DNA of 64,000 nt from Pectinophora gossypiella. Taxonomy: Eukaryota; Arthropoda; Insecta; Lepidoptera; Gelechiidae. Location: NCBI RefSeq assembly GCF_024362695.1, contig NC_065419.1, forward strand, positions 1,798,678 to 1,862,677, in the 5' to 3' direction. Numbering within the stretch: the first letter of the stretch is position 1; the number at the start of each line of letters is the position of its first letter. The translations under genes and the position numbers were made by a program. The notes under the pieces were generated by a model. That model made no database searches, was not told the origin of the DNA, and worked only from the letters and a program-made list of their open reading frames with translations. Of the stretch, positions 19,629 to 30,589 are shown piece by piece.

Positions 19629-20836
19629 AGGTCTGCATTTGCAGTCAAAAGGATTAGAGAACTGACTGACGTGACGACTGCAAGATTGGTATATTTTAGC
19701 TACTTCCATAGTATTATGACGTATGGTATTTTGCTTTGGGGTAGAGCAGCTGATATTGAAACCGTTTTCATTCTACAAAAAAGGGCAATCAGATCTATCT
19801 ACAAACTGAGATGCCGCGATTCTCTCAGAGAAATTTTTAAAGAGATTTCCATTATGACTGTACCTTGTCAATACATATATATGAACATTATGTATGTTAG
19901 GAAAAATTTACACTTATATTTAAGAAACTGTGATAAGCACAAATACAACCTAAGGAATAAGAACAAATTAGCAGTTCCTAGTTCCAGACTATCCAAAATT
20001 AGCACATCATTTGTAGCGCTGTGTGTGCGATACTATAATAAGATACCAGAAGATGTACTAGGCCTTTCGGGAAATATGTTTAAGAATGTTATAAAAACTA
20101 CTTTAATCAGTAAAGCTTATTATAAAGTAGGAGACTATCTTAAGGATAATAATATTAAATGGATTACTTCAGCTCAACACAAAAAAGACAAGAATGTTTG
20201 CAATAAAAACTTGGCCCTAAAATACTGAATTTGAAATAACTTTGTAAGTGGATTAAAAAGGATTGTGAAACACTTGATGATATTTGAACAGTAGAGTACT
20301 TTTTCTTTTTATATCCAGGCGGAGGATTTTTGAGCTTCTTTTTATAAGTGGTGCATGCTCGCCTCGAAATGTTCGTGTACGCGGTGGCGTCCGGAAGTCG
20401 GGTCGCACCTTTCCCTCAAAAATGTGCGAAGGGAGCGATGGCTGGCTTTCGCGTCAACTCGTGATCGGGTGCTGCGTATGTGGACAGGCCTGCTTCTGAC
20501 AGGGAGCTCATAAAACACTGTTTCTGTGATAAAGTCACATAAACTCTTTATGTTTCACTTTCCTTCCACCGACTGTAATTGGAATACCATTGTATTTAAG
20601 TCTATAAATTATGTAATACAAACTGGATTAAAAGAAAAGAAAGGAAAACATGAAACAGTAGGACTAGGGCCCTGTGCTGGGAGGTTTTCTGGCCACGTCT
20701 TTCCCTCAGCGTTACAGATTCCGATGTGGTAGTAGTTTTACAGCTAGTTACATAATATGTAATTTAATTATGTCTGACGTTCAAAAAGCGCTAACTTTGT
20801 AAGCCAATTTTGAAAAATAAATATTTTTGAATTTTT
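19629..20836 (+). pseudogene. 5'-truncated LINE inserted in a SINE; C-terminal protein fragment
   Basis: From about 19632 to 20228 an open frame encodes roughly 200 residues of a LINE ORF2 C-terminal region (SAFAVKRIRELTDV, FHSIMTYGILLWG, ILQKRAIRSIYKL, HKYNLRNKNKL, YYNKIPEDV). These are typical of the segment after the reverse transcriptase in jockey/CR1-like elements. RT catalytic motifs are absent, so the copy is dead on arrival. The 3' UTR (20229-20836) ends in an AATAAATATTTTTGAATTTT tail. The insertion divides a family A SINE. I saw no clear target duplication at the junctions. The first residues of the open frame (before about 19632) come from the SINE. Confidence 0.8.
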
Positions 20837-20927
20837 GAGGGGCCATTGGCGGCTTAATAATAACCCTGACACCAGGGTTGATGAGGTTGGTAATTCACCT
20901 CACAACCCACACGATAGAAGATGAAGA
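20837..20927 (+). mobile_element. SINE family A, 3' part (split copy)
   Basis: GGGGCCATTGGCGGCTTAAT, AACCCTGACACCAGGGTTGA and the tail ACAACCCACACGATAGAAG continue exactly where the 19.39-kb part stops. Confidence 0.85.
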
Positions 20928-21340
20928 TTAAAAACCATAAAATTACACATACCTTTGAAATGGTTCCCCTATGATTGTCATATTGGTTTTTTTCATAATA
21001 TAATTACAATACAACTAACAATCACTTCATATAATTATTCAATTCATCAACATCCCCTTCGCCCTCTGCCATACAGCCTTCGTAACCTATATCAACAGTG
21101 TCGGGTGCCGCGGAGTTCCGTGTTCGCTTCGCTCGCACCCGTTACCGCCATTGTTAGCGTTAGGTACTTATATTTAAATTATGGGGTTTTCTAGCTATGG
21201 TTTATAAAATAAAGGTTTTTCATAATTATGCCAAGTAATGGTATATGATTTCATATTATACTTTCTAATGGTTATGTGAATAGGCTTGTAACCACTAAAA
21301 ATAAATCGCATGGATTGAAGTTTTTAAATATGAATCTCTT
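20928..21340. other. No gene recognised
   Basis: AT-rich DNA with a short GC-richer patch near 21.10 kb. No supported coding or repeat structure seen. Confidence 0.4.
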
Positions 21341-21490
21341 CTTCTTCTCATCGTGTGGGTTGTGAGGTGGAATACCAGCCTCATCAACCCTTGTGTCAGG
21401 GTTAATATTGAGCCGCCAAGGGCCCCTGACATGGCTCATGTAACGATTACTTACTTACATCAGTAAATAGTAACCGGGACTAACGGCTAA
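21341..21490 (-). mobile_element. SINE family A, 3' half
   Basis: Tail CGTGTGGGTTGTGAGGTGG to AACCGGGACTAACGGCTAA. It is truncated at the same part of the central block as the 16.0-kb copy. From 21491 to 21994 nothing is recognised. Confidence 0.85.
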
Positions 21491-22006
21491 ATATGAATTA
21501 TGATTTGCAGATATGATAAAATAGATCAATTTATCATAAAAATGAAAGAAATTAAAATTATGTTTAAATATGAAATACAAGAGGAACAAGGTTACCTCGT
21601 AGCTAGAACTATATAGAACTTGAAATTTTGATATTTACCCATATATAAATACTATACCTGCCTACTTCGGGGATATAGGCGTGATAGGCGTATTTTATAC
21701 CTTTTGCGAGAGCTAACTATAGGCATATTACCTACTTGATACGATATATTGACAGTTTTGACAGCTTACCACCTGAGTACGATCTAGACCTGTTTTGTTC
21801 TAAAGTATCCATGATGCGACAGAAAATTGCAAAAACCTTCTTTGAGACACAAGTGACTTAATAGCCCTAGTTTGGGAACGTCAAATGTTTGTACCTACTA
21901 ACCTGACTTTACTTAACCTGCTTTAGTTAATTCTTGATATTTATGATTGTAAAAGGGTAAATAACTTAGCCACCATTAGTTGGAGACTTGTAATTAGCCT
22001 TTAGTT

Positions 22007-22331
22007 CTTCTTCTATCGTGTGGATTGTGAAGTGGATTACCAACCCCATCAACCCTGGTGTCAGGGTTATTACTGAGCCGCCATTGGCCCCTGACATGAC
22101 TCATGTAACGACTATGTACTTACATCAGTACGTAATAATCGGGATCAACGGCTTAACGTGCCTTCCGAAGCACGGATCATCTTACTTTTTTGGACAATCA
22201 GGTGATCAGCCTGTAATATCCTAACCAAACTAGGGATCACAAAGTGATTTTTATGATTTGTCCGACCGGGATTCGAACCCGGGACCTCCGGATCGTGAGC
22301 ACAACGCTCTACCACTGGACCACGGAGGCCG
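22007..22331 (-). mobile_element. SINE family A, full length with 12-bp target duplication
   Basis: Complete copy: on the minus strand a tRNA-like head (GGCCTCCGTGGTCCAGTGGT, box B GGGTTCGAATCCC), the central block, and the tail ending in ACACGATAGAAGAAG. TAGCCTTTAGTT flanks it at 21995-22006 and 22332-22343. This fixes the family length at about 325 bp. Confidence 0.95.
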
Positions 22332-22343
22332 TAGCCTTTAGTT

Positions 22344-23140
22344 ATTGTCTGGTTATTATTTTATAAAATGTATATGGCCGTGAGTCTTCCTCAAAATAAA
22401 TAAATAAATGAATTAATGCTATGTTGTGCATATGGCCCGCAGTAAACAAGACAAGCCACACTGCCCTAGTTCGCCCACGACCCAATCAATCAGTGGCTGA
22501 AGCAGTAAAGCGTCTCAATCTGTCACAATCTGGACACGCGGTAGCGTATCAAGCCAAGTTCAAGTAACAGAACTGGCGAGCAGCACCGTGTGTAATATTA
22601 CACGAACCATTTGGAGCCACTTTTGATCCCCTCATTATTCAAAAAATATTTCACATACACCCTGTCTCATTGGTTCATATACTGAGACTTGCGAGATACA
22701 TTATGTGCTCTTAATTTCATATAAACATCTCAAACGGTTATTTAGATATTGACGTCCAAAAATCGTCATTTCTCATTTTTCAGTATATAAAAACTAGCCA
22801 CGTTGGACCTTACGCTATAATATAGTATCGTAAGTTATAAGAAGAAATTATATTTTATGTTGTTATAAATAAATTGTCAGGACTGACCATTGAACTTCGC
22901 ACCCATTTAGATCTCACTTCTGTTGTCGTTGAAATCAACCACCAAGGCATAGGTGTGTCATAATATTGAACTTGGCTCTCATTTCACGTTTATGTTTTTG
23001 TTAGGATATGTATTTAGCAGAGTGTGGGTAGATTGAACTTTCTGGATTGCCTTTATTGCACAGTTTATATTATGGTTACGGTTGCGAGGCTTCAATTTTT
23101 TTTTTGTAAATATTGGGTACTTTTTTTATTAGTAAGTATA
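22344..23140. other. No gene recognised
   Basis: AT-rich DNA with only short ORFs lacking any recognised similarity or splice pattern. Confidence 0.4.
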
Positions 23141-23144
23141 ATAA

Positions 23145-23337
23145 ACATCGTGAGGAAACCCACATTCCCGAGAAATGTATTTTCGGAGGTATGTGACCTA
23201 ACCTGTATTGTGCTCGTTTTCCATTCGCGGTTTGAAAGGTCAGACAGGCAGTCGCTTCTGTAAAAAACCGGACCTGTCAAATCTTTAGGTTAGGTAAGCG
23301 GACCCTGTGAAAAACGGGATACTGCTACGGAGATGAA
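23145..23337 (+). mobile_element. Family C repeat
   Basis: Runs CATCGTGAGGAAACCCACAT, CCGAGAAATGTATTTTCGGA, GTATGTGACCTAACCTGTAT, CAGACAGGCAGTCGCTTCTG, AAAAAACCGGACCTGTCAAA and GGTAAGCGGACCCTGTGAAA. It is the longest uninterrupted member here. Confidence 0.8.
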
Positions 23338-23499
23338 GCATATTTAACTCCTGCTCTTTTCCCCTTTTGGGGTACGCAATGCCAGAAGTTTGAAATACTT
23401 GCTGTGACTCTACGTATTGGCGATATTTAGGTCGATGTCGGAATAGTAATTAGAATAACAATTTATTGACACAAACATTTACATTTTTACAATAACAAC

Positions 23500-23775
23500 A
23501 TAAGACTATAGAATTCCATTTGCTTCGATCCTGACACACTTCTCTTGCTTCCTCCACATCATCAATCGCTTCATACACGCACGCCGGTTCAGAGTAGATC
23601 GTATTATACCTTTTCTAAGGACATCTCCAGTTTGGTCATCGTAAGTCCTTCTCGGTCTTCCTCTGCCAGCCCTACCATCAACTTTCGCTTTATATACCGC
23701 TTTTGCAATTCTATTATCCTTCATCCGCTCTACGTGTCCAAACCAACCTAACATTCCCTTCTCAATCTTATTCAC
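23500..23775 (-). pseudogene. LINE ORF2 C-terminal fragment
   Basis: The minus-strand frame reads EKGMLGWFGHVERMKDNRI, AKAVYKAKVDGRAGRGRPRR, TYDDQTGDVLRKG and STLNRRACMKRLM. This GWFGHVERM...GRGRPRxTY pattern is the C-terminal tail of LINE reverse transcriptase proteins in insects. Catalytic motifs are missing. Related fragments lie at 27.17, 38.54 and 50.85 kb, all in the same 3' end. Confidence 0.78.
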
Positions 23776-23927
23776 TATATCGTCTTTTACACCTCACGTC
23801 CTTCCACGTCCTTTGTATTATTATTGTATAGAATATTGATTGTGTTAACTATAGTTTTTCTTGTTGCACCACCCCGCGTCCAGGTCCAGTAACTTTGTGT
23901 TTCCTGGTAGTGATTGCCTCCGGAAGG

Positions 23928-24527
23928 GGGTTAGGGGACATCTCGTCCCAGTCTTAAACTGGGCCCAGGGACGAGTTTGCCCTTTTCTAATTTGATAGTG
24001 GGTAACTGGGCCCACTATGATTCAGTTGTTGGGACGATTACACCATTGATTATTTTCTAGGGGTTTCTTGGGCCCTACGTGATGCTGCCTCGAACAATGG
24101 GAAATAAGACACAAGTGTAGGTAGGTACATTACAAAAACGTCTCAAAAGGATTCTCCAAGAACTGATTGATAATGAAATAAGTGTAGGTCATTGCATTGA
24201 GAAATTAACACATTAAGATTAGTTGTAATACCTGTATGAAGAGATTAAATACGTTCGAATTTATTGAATTAATTATCTTATTTAGTTTCTACAAATATAT
24301 ATATATATATATATATATTAACAAATGTACCTACCTACACTTGTGTCTTATTTCCCATTGTTCGAGGCAGCATCACGTAGGGCCCAAGAAACCCCTAGAA
24401 AATAATCAATGGTGTAATCGTCCCAACAACTGAATCATAGTGGGCCCAGTTACCCACTATCAAATTAGAAAAGGGCAAACTCGTCCCTGGGCCCAGTTTA
24501 AGACTGGGACGAGATGTCCCCTAACCC
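23928..24527. mobile_element. 600-bp foldback element with 204-bp inverted arms
   Basis: Bases 23928-24131 and 24324-24527 are inverted copies, equal in length and identical as far as I could compare by eye. The outer ends are GGGTTAGGGGACATCTCGTC. The 192-bp loop holds an (AT)n run. GAAG flanks both sides and may be a 4-bp target duplication. No ORF is present, so it is non-autonomous. Confidence 0.92.
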
Positions 24528-25050
24528 GAAGAAAAAAGGGTTAAGGGTTATTGCTCTAGAGCAATAAGATTGTAACGCCCAAGTTATACTGTATTCATTT
24601 GTAATGTTTGATTGTTAAATTTAAGTTCTGTGTCAAAAAAAATTGACCAAGATTTGAAAGGGTTTGTGAAAAAAATGTTTTAGTTGCAATAATTTTGCCA
24701 GGCCGTAGGATATCTCCCTGATGCGGACCAGTTTTGGAAGATCGGAATGTAATTCCATACTCAACATGATCCGATCAAACCCCCTATACATTATTTCTAC
24801 CGGAGCTCTTTTTGAAATACAAAATTTTGTATTTTATATTGTCTGTGTACCTAATACGTCCATCAAAGTCATGCACGCGCGTTGCTCGCATATGGCTGAA
24901 TCTGGCTATGGCTACTATGCCAGTATATGTCTGGGAGTACGTCATGCGTAATGATTGATTGCCTATCTGACGCAGATGTCTGAGCCAGTGTATGTGGGGA
25001 GGATTTTAGACATTTTAGGATCGTTTTAATACTTAATTCAGTGTTTACTT
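24528..25050. other. No gene recognised
   Basis: The left edge (GGTTATTGCTCTAGAGCAAT) resembles repeat 3' ends. The rest shows no supported feature. Confidence 0.4.
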
Positions 25051-25054
25051 AATC

Positions 25055-25137
25055 GAAAAAGCGGACCTGTCAAATGTTCAGGTTAGTTAAGCGGACCCTG
25101 TGAAAAACGGTATAATACTAGAGAGATGATTATGATG
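25055..25137 (+). mobile_element. Family C repeat tail, truncated
   Basis: GCGGACCTGTCAAATGTTCA, GGTTAGTTAAGCGGACCCTG and AACGGTATAATACTAGAGAG. It lies just upstream of a tRNA-headed copy of the same tail. Confidence 0.7.
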
Positions 25138-25146
25138 ACTTAGACG

Positions 25147-25357
25147 ACCTCCGTGGTCCACTGTTGAGCGTTGGGCTCACGATCCGGAAGTTCCGGGTTC
25201 GAATCCCGGTGGGGATATATCACAAAAATTACTTTGTAACCCCTAGTTTGCATAGACAGACAGGCAGTCGCTTCTGTAAAAAACTGGACCTGTCAAATCT
25301 TCTGGTTAAGCAAGCAGACATCGTGAAAAACGGGATAATACTAGGGCGATGATGAAA
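25147..25357 (+). mobile_element. SINE with tRNA-like head joined to family C tail
   Basis: Starts ACCTCCGTGGTCCACTGTTG and carries box B (GGGTTCGAATCCC). Shortly after ACTTTGTAACCCCTAGTTTG it passes directly into the family C tail (CAGACAGGCAGTCGCTTCTG to ATACTAGGGCGATGATGA). The central GTGCTTCGGAAGGCACG block of families A and B is absent. Confidence 0.8.
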
Positions 25358-25465
25358 GTCGAATAAGTAACCGCCTATAGTAAGTAGTTTCGTAGCAACT
25401 TAATCTAATAGGATAAAATCTTCCCCTCTATCTCTTGACAAATGAACTAGCAAAGCCACAGGGTT

Positions 25466-25957
25466 CACCTGCATCTAATCTATTATCCCTCTCTGGCTTC
25501 GGTCAGTTTTTGCCCTTGCTACTTGCGAGGGCAAAGGATAATTTATATTCTGCCTCCAAGCCGAGACGCTACTTCAGTAAGTTTTTTGTTTGTTGGTATT
25601 TTCGTAACGTTATACGTATAGTTAGCTATTGTAATTTGATTTTGTTCGATAGAAAAGTTTGTCTGGTTTTTTGTCAAGTTATTTTACAATAACTTTTTTT
25701 TTACATTTTGTGGGTTTATCTCGGATGGTATTTCCCTCAATCAGCGCTTATCACTATCGACCCACAAGGGTCGATTAATTCTTTCAAATATTTTTCCTCT
25801 CAGACGACGCCTTTAGCCGAGGTTCGCGCCCAACTGGGCACCCTAAAGCCTGTTGCCTTAAAAGTTGTACCGGGTGAGAGCCTTCAGCGCTCCCCGTTTG
25901 TCCGGCTAAGTATTTAATGCCGTCTGCGCAAATCTACAATAAGTTACGTCAAAAAAC
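25466..25957 (-). mobile_element. Family G composite, 492-bp copy
   Basis: Nearly identical in reverse complement to 34008-34498. The right end carries the G terminus (AATCTACAATAAGTTACGTC), and the left half adds a segment beginning ACCTGCATCTAATCTATTAT. The two copies, about 8.5 kb apart and inverted, imply a recent common source. Confidence 0.88.
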
Positions 25958-26095
25958 AAAATAATAAAAGATCAAAACCATGTGCCCCAATATCACGTAA
26001 ATATGAGCAAGACAGACAATCCACGCTTCCACTTACTCTTTAACAGCTTGGCAACTTGGTCGGACAAATGGGGAGCGCTGACGGCTATCAGCAAC
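25958..26095 (-). mobile_element. Family H segment plus G fragment
   Basis: CATGTGCCCCAATATCACGT, TATGAGCAAGACAGACAAT and TCCACTTACTCTTTAACAGC match 32.12-32.22 kb in reverse. A short G piece (GGACAAATGGGGAGCGCTGA) follows at 26060. Confidence 0.65.
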
Positions 26096-26208
26096 TTACG
26101 GCCTTTTAAAGTAAACGTGCTCCCTCGCAACACCGCAACGCAACACCTCTTGCTTTTTGTAATCGTATAAAAATAGTGAATATACTATGTATTTTTGTAG
26201 TGTTTAGA

Positions 26209-26370
26209 AAGGCACGTTAAGCCGTTGGTCCCGGTTACTGCTTACTGATGTAAGTTAATAGTCGATACATGAGCCATGCCAGGGGTCTTTGGCGGCTCAA
26301 TGATAACACTACCACCAGAATATGAGATGATAATCCACCACACAAGTCACAACCGACACCGTAGAAGAGT
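26209..26370 (+). mobile_element. SINE family A, 5'-truncated and diverged
   Basis: Begins within the central block (AGGCACGTTAAGCCGTTGGT) and continues through ATGAGCCATGCCAGGGGTCT and a degraded tail. From 26371 to 26910 I recognise nothing else. Confidence 0.8.
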
Positions 26371-26914
26371 ATTTAGGTTACTACCTACAATTAACATGGC
26401 ATCCCGCCTGCATCCCCAAAGGTGTAAGGCAGAGGTGTATATAAGGTATATTTTTGTCAACTTACTATGGGGGGGACCTTTGCGCCGGGTGAGGCGAGGA
26501 GGGAGGGGGCGTTTGACTTACAATGTGTATTTAACACTTTCAAGGACAGAACGTGTAATGACGTTCCGATTCTAAGGTGTCATACTATCTATAATCAACC
26601 ATCAATGACCCATGGTCTCCGCTCGTGAAAGGGTTAAGTAGGTATTTTTTTTTTATTTACTTCCTAAAAATACTTTAAATTGTGCTGAGCCCAAGTTCGC
26701 ATCAATTTGCATCAAACTGCAACAAGCCCATAATTGGACCCGGTATAACTATCGCACCATTTCTCGCTTCTGGGACCTGCAATACATAAATTACAAGAGG
26801 ACTTAGCACTGGCTTTACTATTTGCACTCGTCAGCAGAAGGTCACTTCAATAAACTTAAAAACTTTATTGCACAAAATAAAAGAAACGCAAATATGTTTA
26901 CTTAAAATATTTTT

Positions 26915-27130
26915 TATTGACGTGACTTGTTTTAAGTTTGCTGCAGATGGCATTAATTACTTGGCCGGACAAATGGAGAGCGCTGGGGGCGCTCACCCGG
27001 TACAAAATTTAAAACAACGGAGGAAGGTATTTGAAAGATTTAATCGACCCCAGTGGGTCGATAGAGATAAGCTCTGAATGAGAAAAATCGTGGACCACGC
27101 CGGCGGGGTCGTTATTGGGCTTGGGTAGCG
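26915..27130 (+). mobile_element. Family G, diverged copy
   Basis: TTGACGTGACTTGTTTTAAG, CAGATGGCATTAATTACTTG, GCCGGACAAATGGAGAGCGC, TCGACCCCAGTGGGTCGATA and CACGCCGGCGGGGTCG. One of the more diverged members, lacking part of the middle. Confidence 0.75.
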
Positions 27131-27164
27131 TGCTCAAGGCGACCGAGACGGCCTTAAAAAAGGT

Positions 27165-27245
27165 TCAGTACGATCTACTCTGAACCGACGAGCGTGTATG
27201 AAACACGATCGAAGCAAATGGAATTCCATAGTCTCTGCTTACACC
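27165..27245 (+). pseudogene. Short LINE ORF2 C-terminal fragment
   Basis: Translates to a run with VRSTLNRRACMK and SKWNSI, matching the ends of the 23.5- and 50.8-kb LINE fragments. Only about 80 bp survive. A (GT)n tract follows near 27262. Confidence 0.6.
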
Positions 27246-27573
27246 GGCTTGAATTTGTGTATGAGTGTGTGTGTGTGTATTTTTCGTTAACTCACTTTTA
27301 TCTCGCTCGGACCTAAATCGTTCGACAACATGTAGTAAGATATATCTACGGCAGTGTATTAGATGGTCGTAAATTAGTCGAGTGGCGTCCAATCTGTGCC
27401 ACCTTTGATTAAATCCTGCGCCGCTACGGTGATTTGTAGGCTCAATTTACGCCCTATGAGAGCACTCATGCGCCGTTCCTGAGAATGTTCCCGCTATGGG
27501 AACGTTACCAGCAATAAAAAGGCGCAAAGCTTACGTAAAAAGACCTTTATTAACTAACCCTTAGGCAGACAAG

Positions 27574-27903
27574 CCTCTGTGGTCTAGTGGTTAGAGCGTT
27601 AGGCTCACGATCTGGAGGTCCGGGTTCGATTCCCGATGGGGACATTGTCGAAATCACTTTGTGAGACTGTCCTTTGTTTGGTAAGGACTTTTCAGGCTTG
27701 AATCACCTGATTGTCCGAAAAAGTAAGATTGATTCCGTGCTTCGGAGGGCACGTTAAGCCGTTGGTCCCGGCTATTAGCCGTAAAAACACCTCCACCAAC
27801 CCGCAGTGGAGCAGCGTGGTGGAGTATGCTCCATACCCCCTACGGTTGATTGAGGGGAAGCCTGTGCCCAGCAGTGGGACGTATATAGGCAGTTTATGTT
27901 ATG
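27574..27903 (+). mobile_element. SINE family B, full length with 13-bp target duplication
   Basis: tRNA-like head (box A TGGTCTAGTGG, box B GGGTTCGATTCCC), the central block CCGTGCTTCGGAGGGCACGT, then a tail CCTGTGCCCAGCAGTGGGAC and GTATATAGGC. TTAGGCAGACAAG flanks it at 27561-27573 and 27904-27916. The tail matches the end of the RTE LINE at 55.5 kb. Confidence 0.95.
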
Positions 27904-27986
27904 TTAGGCAGACAAGACCAGAGTACAAAAAGAACAATTAAAAAAAAGCAGCTAGTGTCCTTTGTATTAATCGTGGTATAAGAAGG

Positions 27987-28307
27987 CCAGGTATGCTCAA
28001 AAGTGACAGCTAACATTTTAAGGTTAGCCCAGCTGACGTCATCATACCCTGCGTTGCCATTTTGTAAAAAATAAAATACCCACGGCCCATGTTTTTATAT
28101 TTACTTTGCAAGGAAATTTTGAACTTTTAGTAAAATATTTACTTACAGTTTTAATGATTTTTATTAGTAATTAAATACATTAGTCAATAATTCACTTAAT
28201 TTTCAATAATAAACGTCCTTGGAATGTTGTTGGTTCAATTTAATGGTAACACTTACGTCATCAATGGGCTAGCCATGACAACTTGTCATAGGATTGAGCA
28301 TACCTGG
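27987..28307. mobile_element. MITE with CCAGGTATGCTCAA termini
   Basis: CCAGGTATGCTCAA at the left end is exactly inverted at the right (TTGAGCATACCTGG). Weaker inverted similarity continues (GACGTCATC against TTACGTCATC). No ORF inside. Confidence 0.75.
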
Positions 28308-28622
28308 GGGGGTTAAAATAGCCACATAGAAGCAATTCATCCAAGAAAGCAATATTGCAAATTGACATTTGCGCATATAAAAGTAAATGCACAATGCAAA
28401 CAAATGTCAAATATCAAATGTAAATGTACCATATCCTTTGCCGAAGGTTGTCTGGAAGAGATCGCTCTTAGCGATAAGGCCGCCTTTGCCCACCATAGAA
28501 TAAGTTTATCCTGTAAATGTTTTGTGAATTTGTGTGCAATAAAGTGTTTTTATTATTATTATTATTATCAATAATGCTTTATTAGATGAATTGCTTCGAT
28601 GTGGCCATTTTTACTCCCCTGG
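28306..28622. mobile_element. TIR element abutting the previous MITE
   Basis: GGGTTAAAATAGCCACATAG, AAGCAATTCATCCAA and AAAGCAATATTG on the left return inverted on the right (CAATAATGCTTTATTAGATG, AATTGCTTCGATGTGGCCAT). Its interior carries a LINE-type 3' end (GATCGCTCTTAGCGATAAGG) and (TTA)n. A related left end occurs near 59.41 kb. Confidence 0.7.
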
Positions 28623-29045
28623 TTTTCTTATAAATACCATGGTGTTAATGAGTTTTTACAATGGGAACATTGTCACTTTGGGAAGATTCCCGTAAACAGC
28701 ACATCACTGTATGAGAGCAATATGTTTGGGTAAGTGCTGTGTATGCAAATTTGTGAACATTTCCAGACGTTTTTTGCAAAGTAGGACCATTTTTTCCGGT
28801 CTAGATTGCGAAAAACGAACGAAAATGTTTAAAGTAGGAAGATGGGAAGGGGAGAACTTAGGCCTTGTTGAGACGCGGAATGTCACGCGATAAATTCAAA
28901 CATAAGGCGATCTATAGAGCGTTCACGCAAAAGAGCGTCACGCACGCGAGTTTGATTACCTATAAGTATAGTGACGCGCCGGCGAGCCACCATAAATAAG
29001 CGAGACCATAGAATCTCGTAGCGATTCTACCTAAATTAGAGATTA
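28623..29045. other. No gene recognised
   Basis: No supported feature; two overlapping 60-residue frames on opposite strands near 28.70-28.89 kb look like chance. Confidence 0.4.
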
Positions 29046-29049
29046 TCAT

Positions 29050-29220
29050 AATCATTCATCATTAGCATTATCCCGTTTTTCACAGGCTTCACTTACCTAA
29101 CCTGAAGATTTGACAGGTCCGGTTTTTTACAGAAGCGACTGCCTGTCTGACCTTCCAACCCGCAAAGGGAAAACCAACCCAATACAGGTTAGGTCACATA
29201 CCTCCGAAAATGCCTGGCCT
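29050..29220 (-). mobile_element. Family C repeat tail
   Basis: TTATCCCGTTTTTCACAGGC, TTACCTAACCTGAAGATTTG, CAGGTCCGGTTTTTTACAGA, AGCGACTGCCTGTCTGACCT and CATACCTCCGAAAATG. Confidence 0.78.
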
Positions 29221-29370
29221 ACCACGGCTAGGAGATTATCATAATCATTGTCTACTAATAATATTGTCTCATATTATTAGTAAACAATTGTTATTTTATC
29301 ACAAGGTATCACAGGCCTGTTGTCATAAAGGAGGGTTATGGTGTTTGACCGCTGTTTATGTATCTACTTT

Positions 29371-29371
<1 letters not shown>

Positions 29372-29406
<35 letters not shown>

Positions 29407-29445
29407 TGTGTGTGTGTCTGTGTCTGTGTGTGTATGTGTGCACGT
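29372..29445. repeat. (TG)n microsatellite
   Basis: A TG dinucleotide run with a few interruptions (TGAG, TGTC). The 91-residue valine/cysteine frame across it is a by-product. Confidence 0.92.
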
Positions 29446-29814
29446 CTGTTCCAACCTAACTTCTGAACCATCTGTAAGAATTTAACTAATGAGGTTTCAT
29501 TAGAAGCGTCCTGATTATCCGGTGGTTTAAGGCTTTATCACGTCACCCTAAATTCAATGTGGCGTCCTCTAGAGGACATATACTAAGGGCGAAAAATAAT
29601 TTTTTTTCGAATGGTAGTTTGTTGGATATTAAAAAAACGGCTTAATTTTCACATTTTAAATATGTTCATATTACTAGCGTAGCAAATGTTTCGAATTGCA
29701 TTATTTGGATGATTTTCAGAGGAATATAGGTAAGTACCTATTTTCTTGTTGCATACTTTTTAGAGCGTTATTTTTTCGTAGTCGAGTTTTAGGTTTCAAA
29801 CTTGTATTTTTTAA

Positions 29815-29935
29815 CTTCTTTCATGTGGATTAGGAGGACAACGTCCTACGTCATCAACTCTAGTGTCAGGTTCGCCAAAGGCTACATTGCTGATATAACG
29901 ACTGCTTCACACGCCAACGTGAGTTACTAGGCGAC
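29815..29935 (-). mobile_element. Very diverged SINE family A tail
   Basis: CATGTGGATTAGGAGG, CGTCATCAACTCTAGTGTCA and ATATAACGACTGCTTCACA follow the order of the family A tail with many changes. Confidence 0.45.
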
Positions 29936-30580
29936 ATGTGTCCTCATGTAATTTAAAGCATATCTCCTTTTTTTCTATAATCTGTGTATGTAACACAATA
30001 CATGCGTTCTTTTTTTTAGATAAATCTAGGTTCATAAATGATGTATTATTTCGTCAGTATATATAACAAAAGTAGCTTCAATACTTCCGAAATAAACCAC
30101 ATGTGTGAAAGACGTGTCAAGACGTGACGAAACGTGTCAAAACGTGATGGAAATAACGTCACGTTCAACATTTATGGCTTTGTTGTAGTGTGTGGAGACG
30201 ACTGGCTTTTTGAACAATATTAGTATAAAGTACTTGAAAACTAAGGCTACGTTCATAAGGCGAGTATTCGATTCGAATTTTAAATTGTATTCGATTCGAA
30301 TTTTAAATTTAAAACAGACGAGCGCGGAACCATACGTGGCTGATGTCGCGAACTGAGTCATCAATTTTTCCTTCAGTTTTTGGCGAAACTGATTTGCACC
30401 TTTTATTATTGTCAACAAGACACAAATCACTTTATCAAAAAAATATAGTCGTCAGTTAGCAGACAGCCAGAAATATGTCTCGAACACGGGGTTTTCCCCA
30501 CAGACTCCGTGTCAACAATAAAAAACTAATAAGTTTTCATATTACCACTACTGCTAACTCAATCCGACAGAGGAATTGTG
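29936..30580. other. No gene recognised
   Basis: AT-rich. A short tandem duplication of GTATTCGATTCGAATTTTAA lies near 30.26-30.31 kb. No coding evidence. Confidence 0.4.
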
Positions 30581-30589
30581 TTACGGTAG

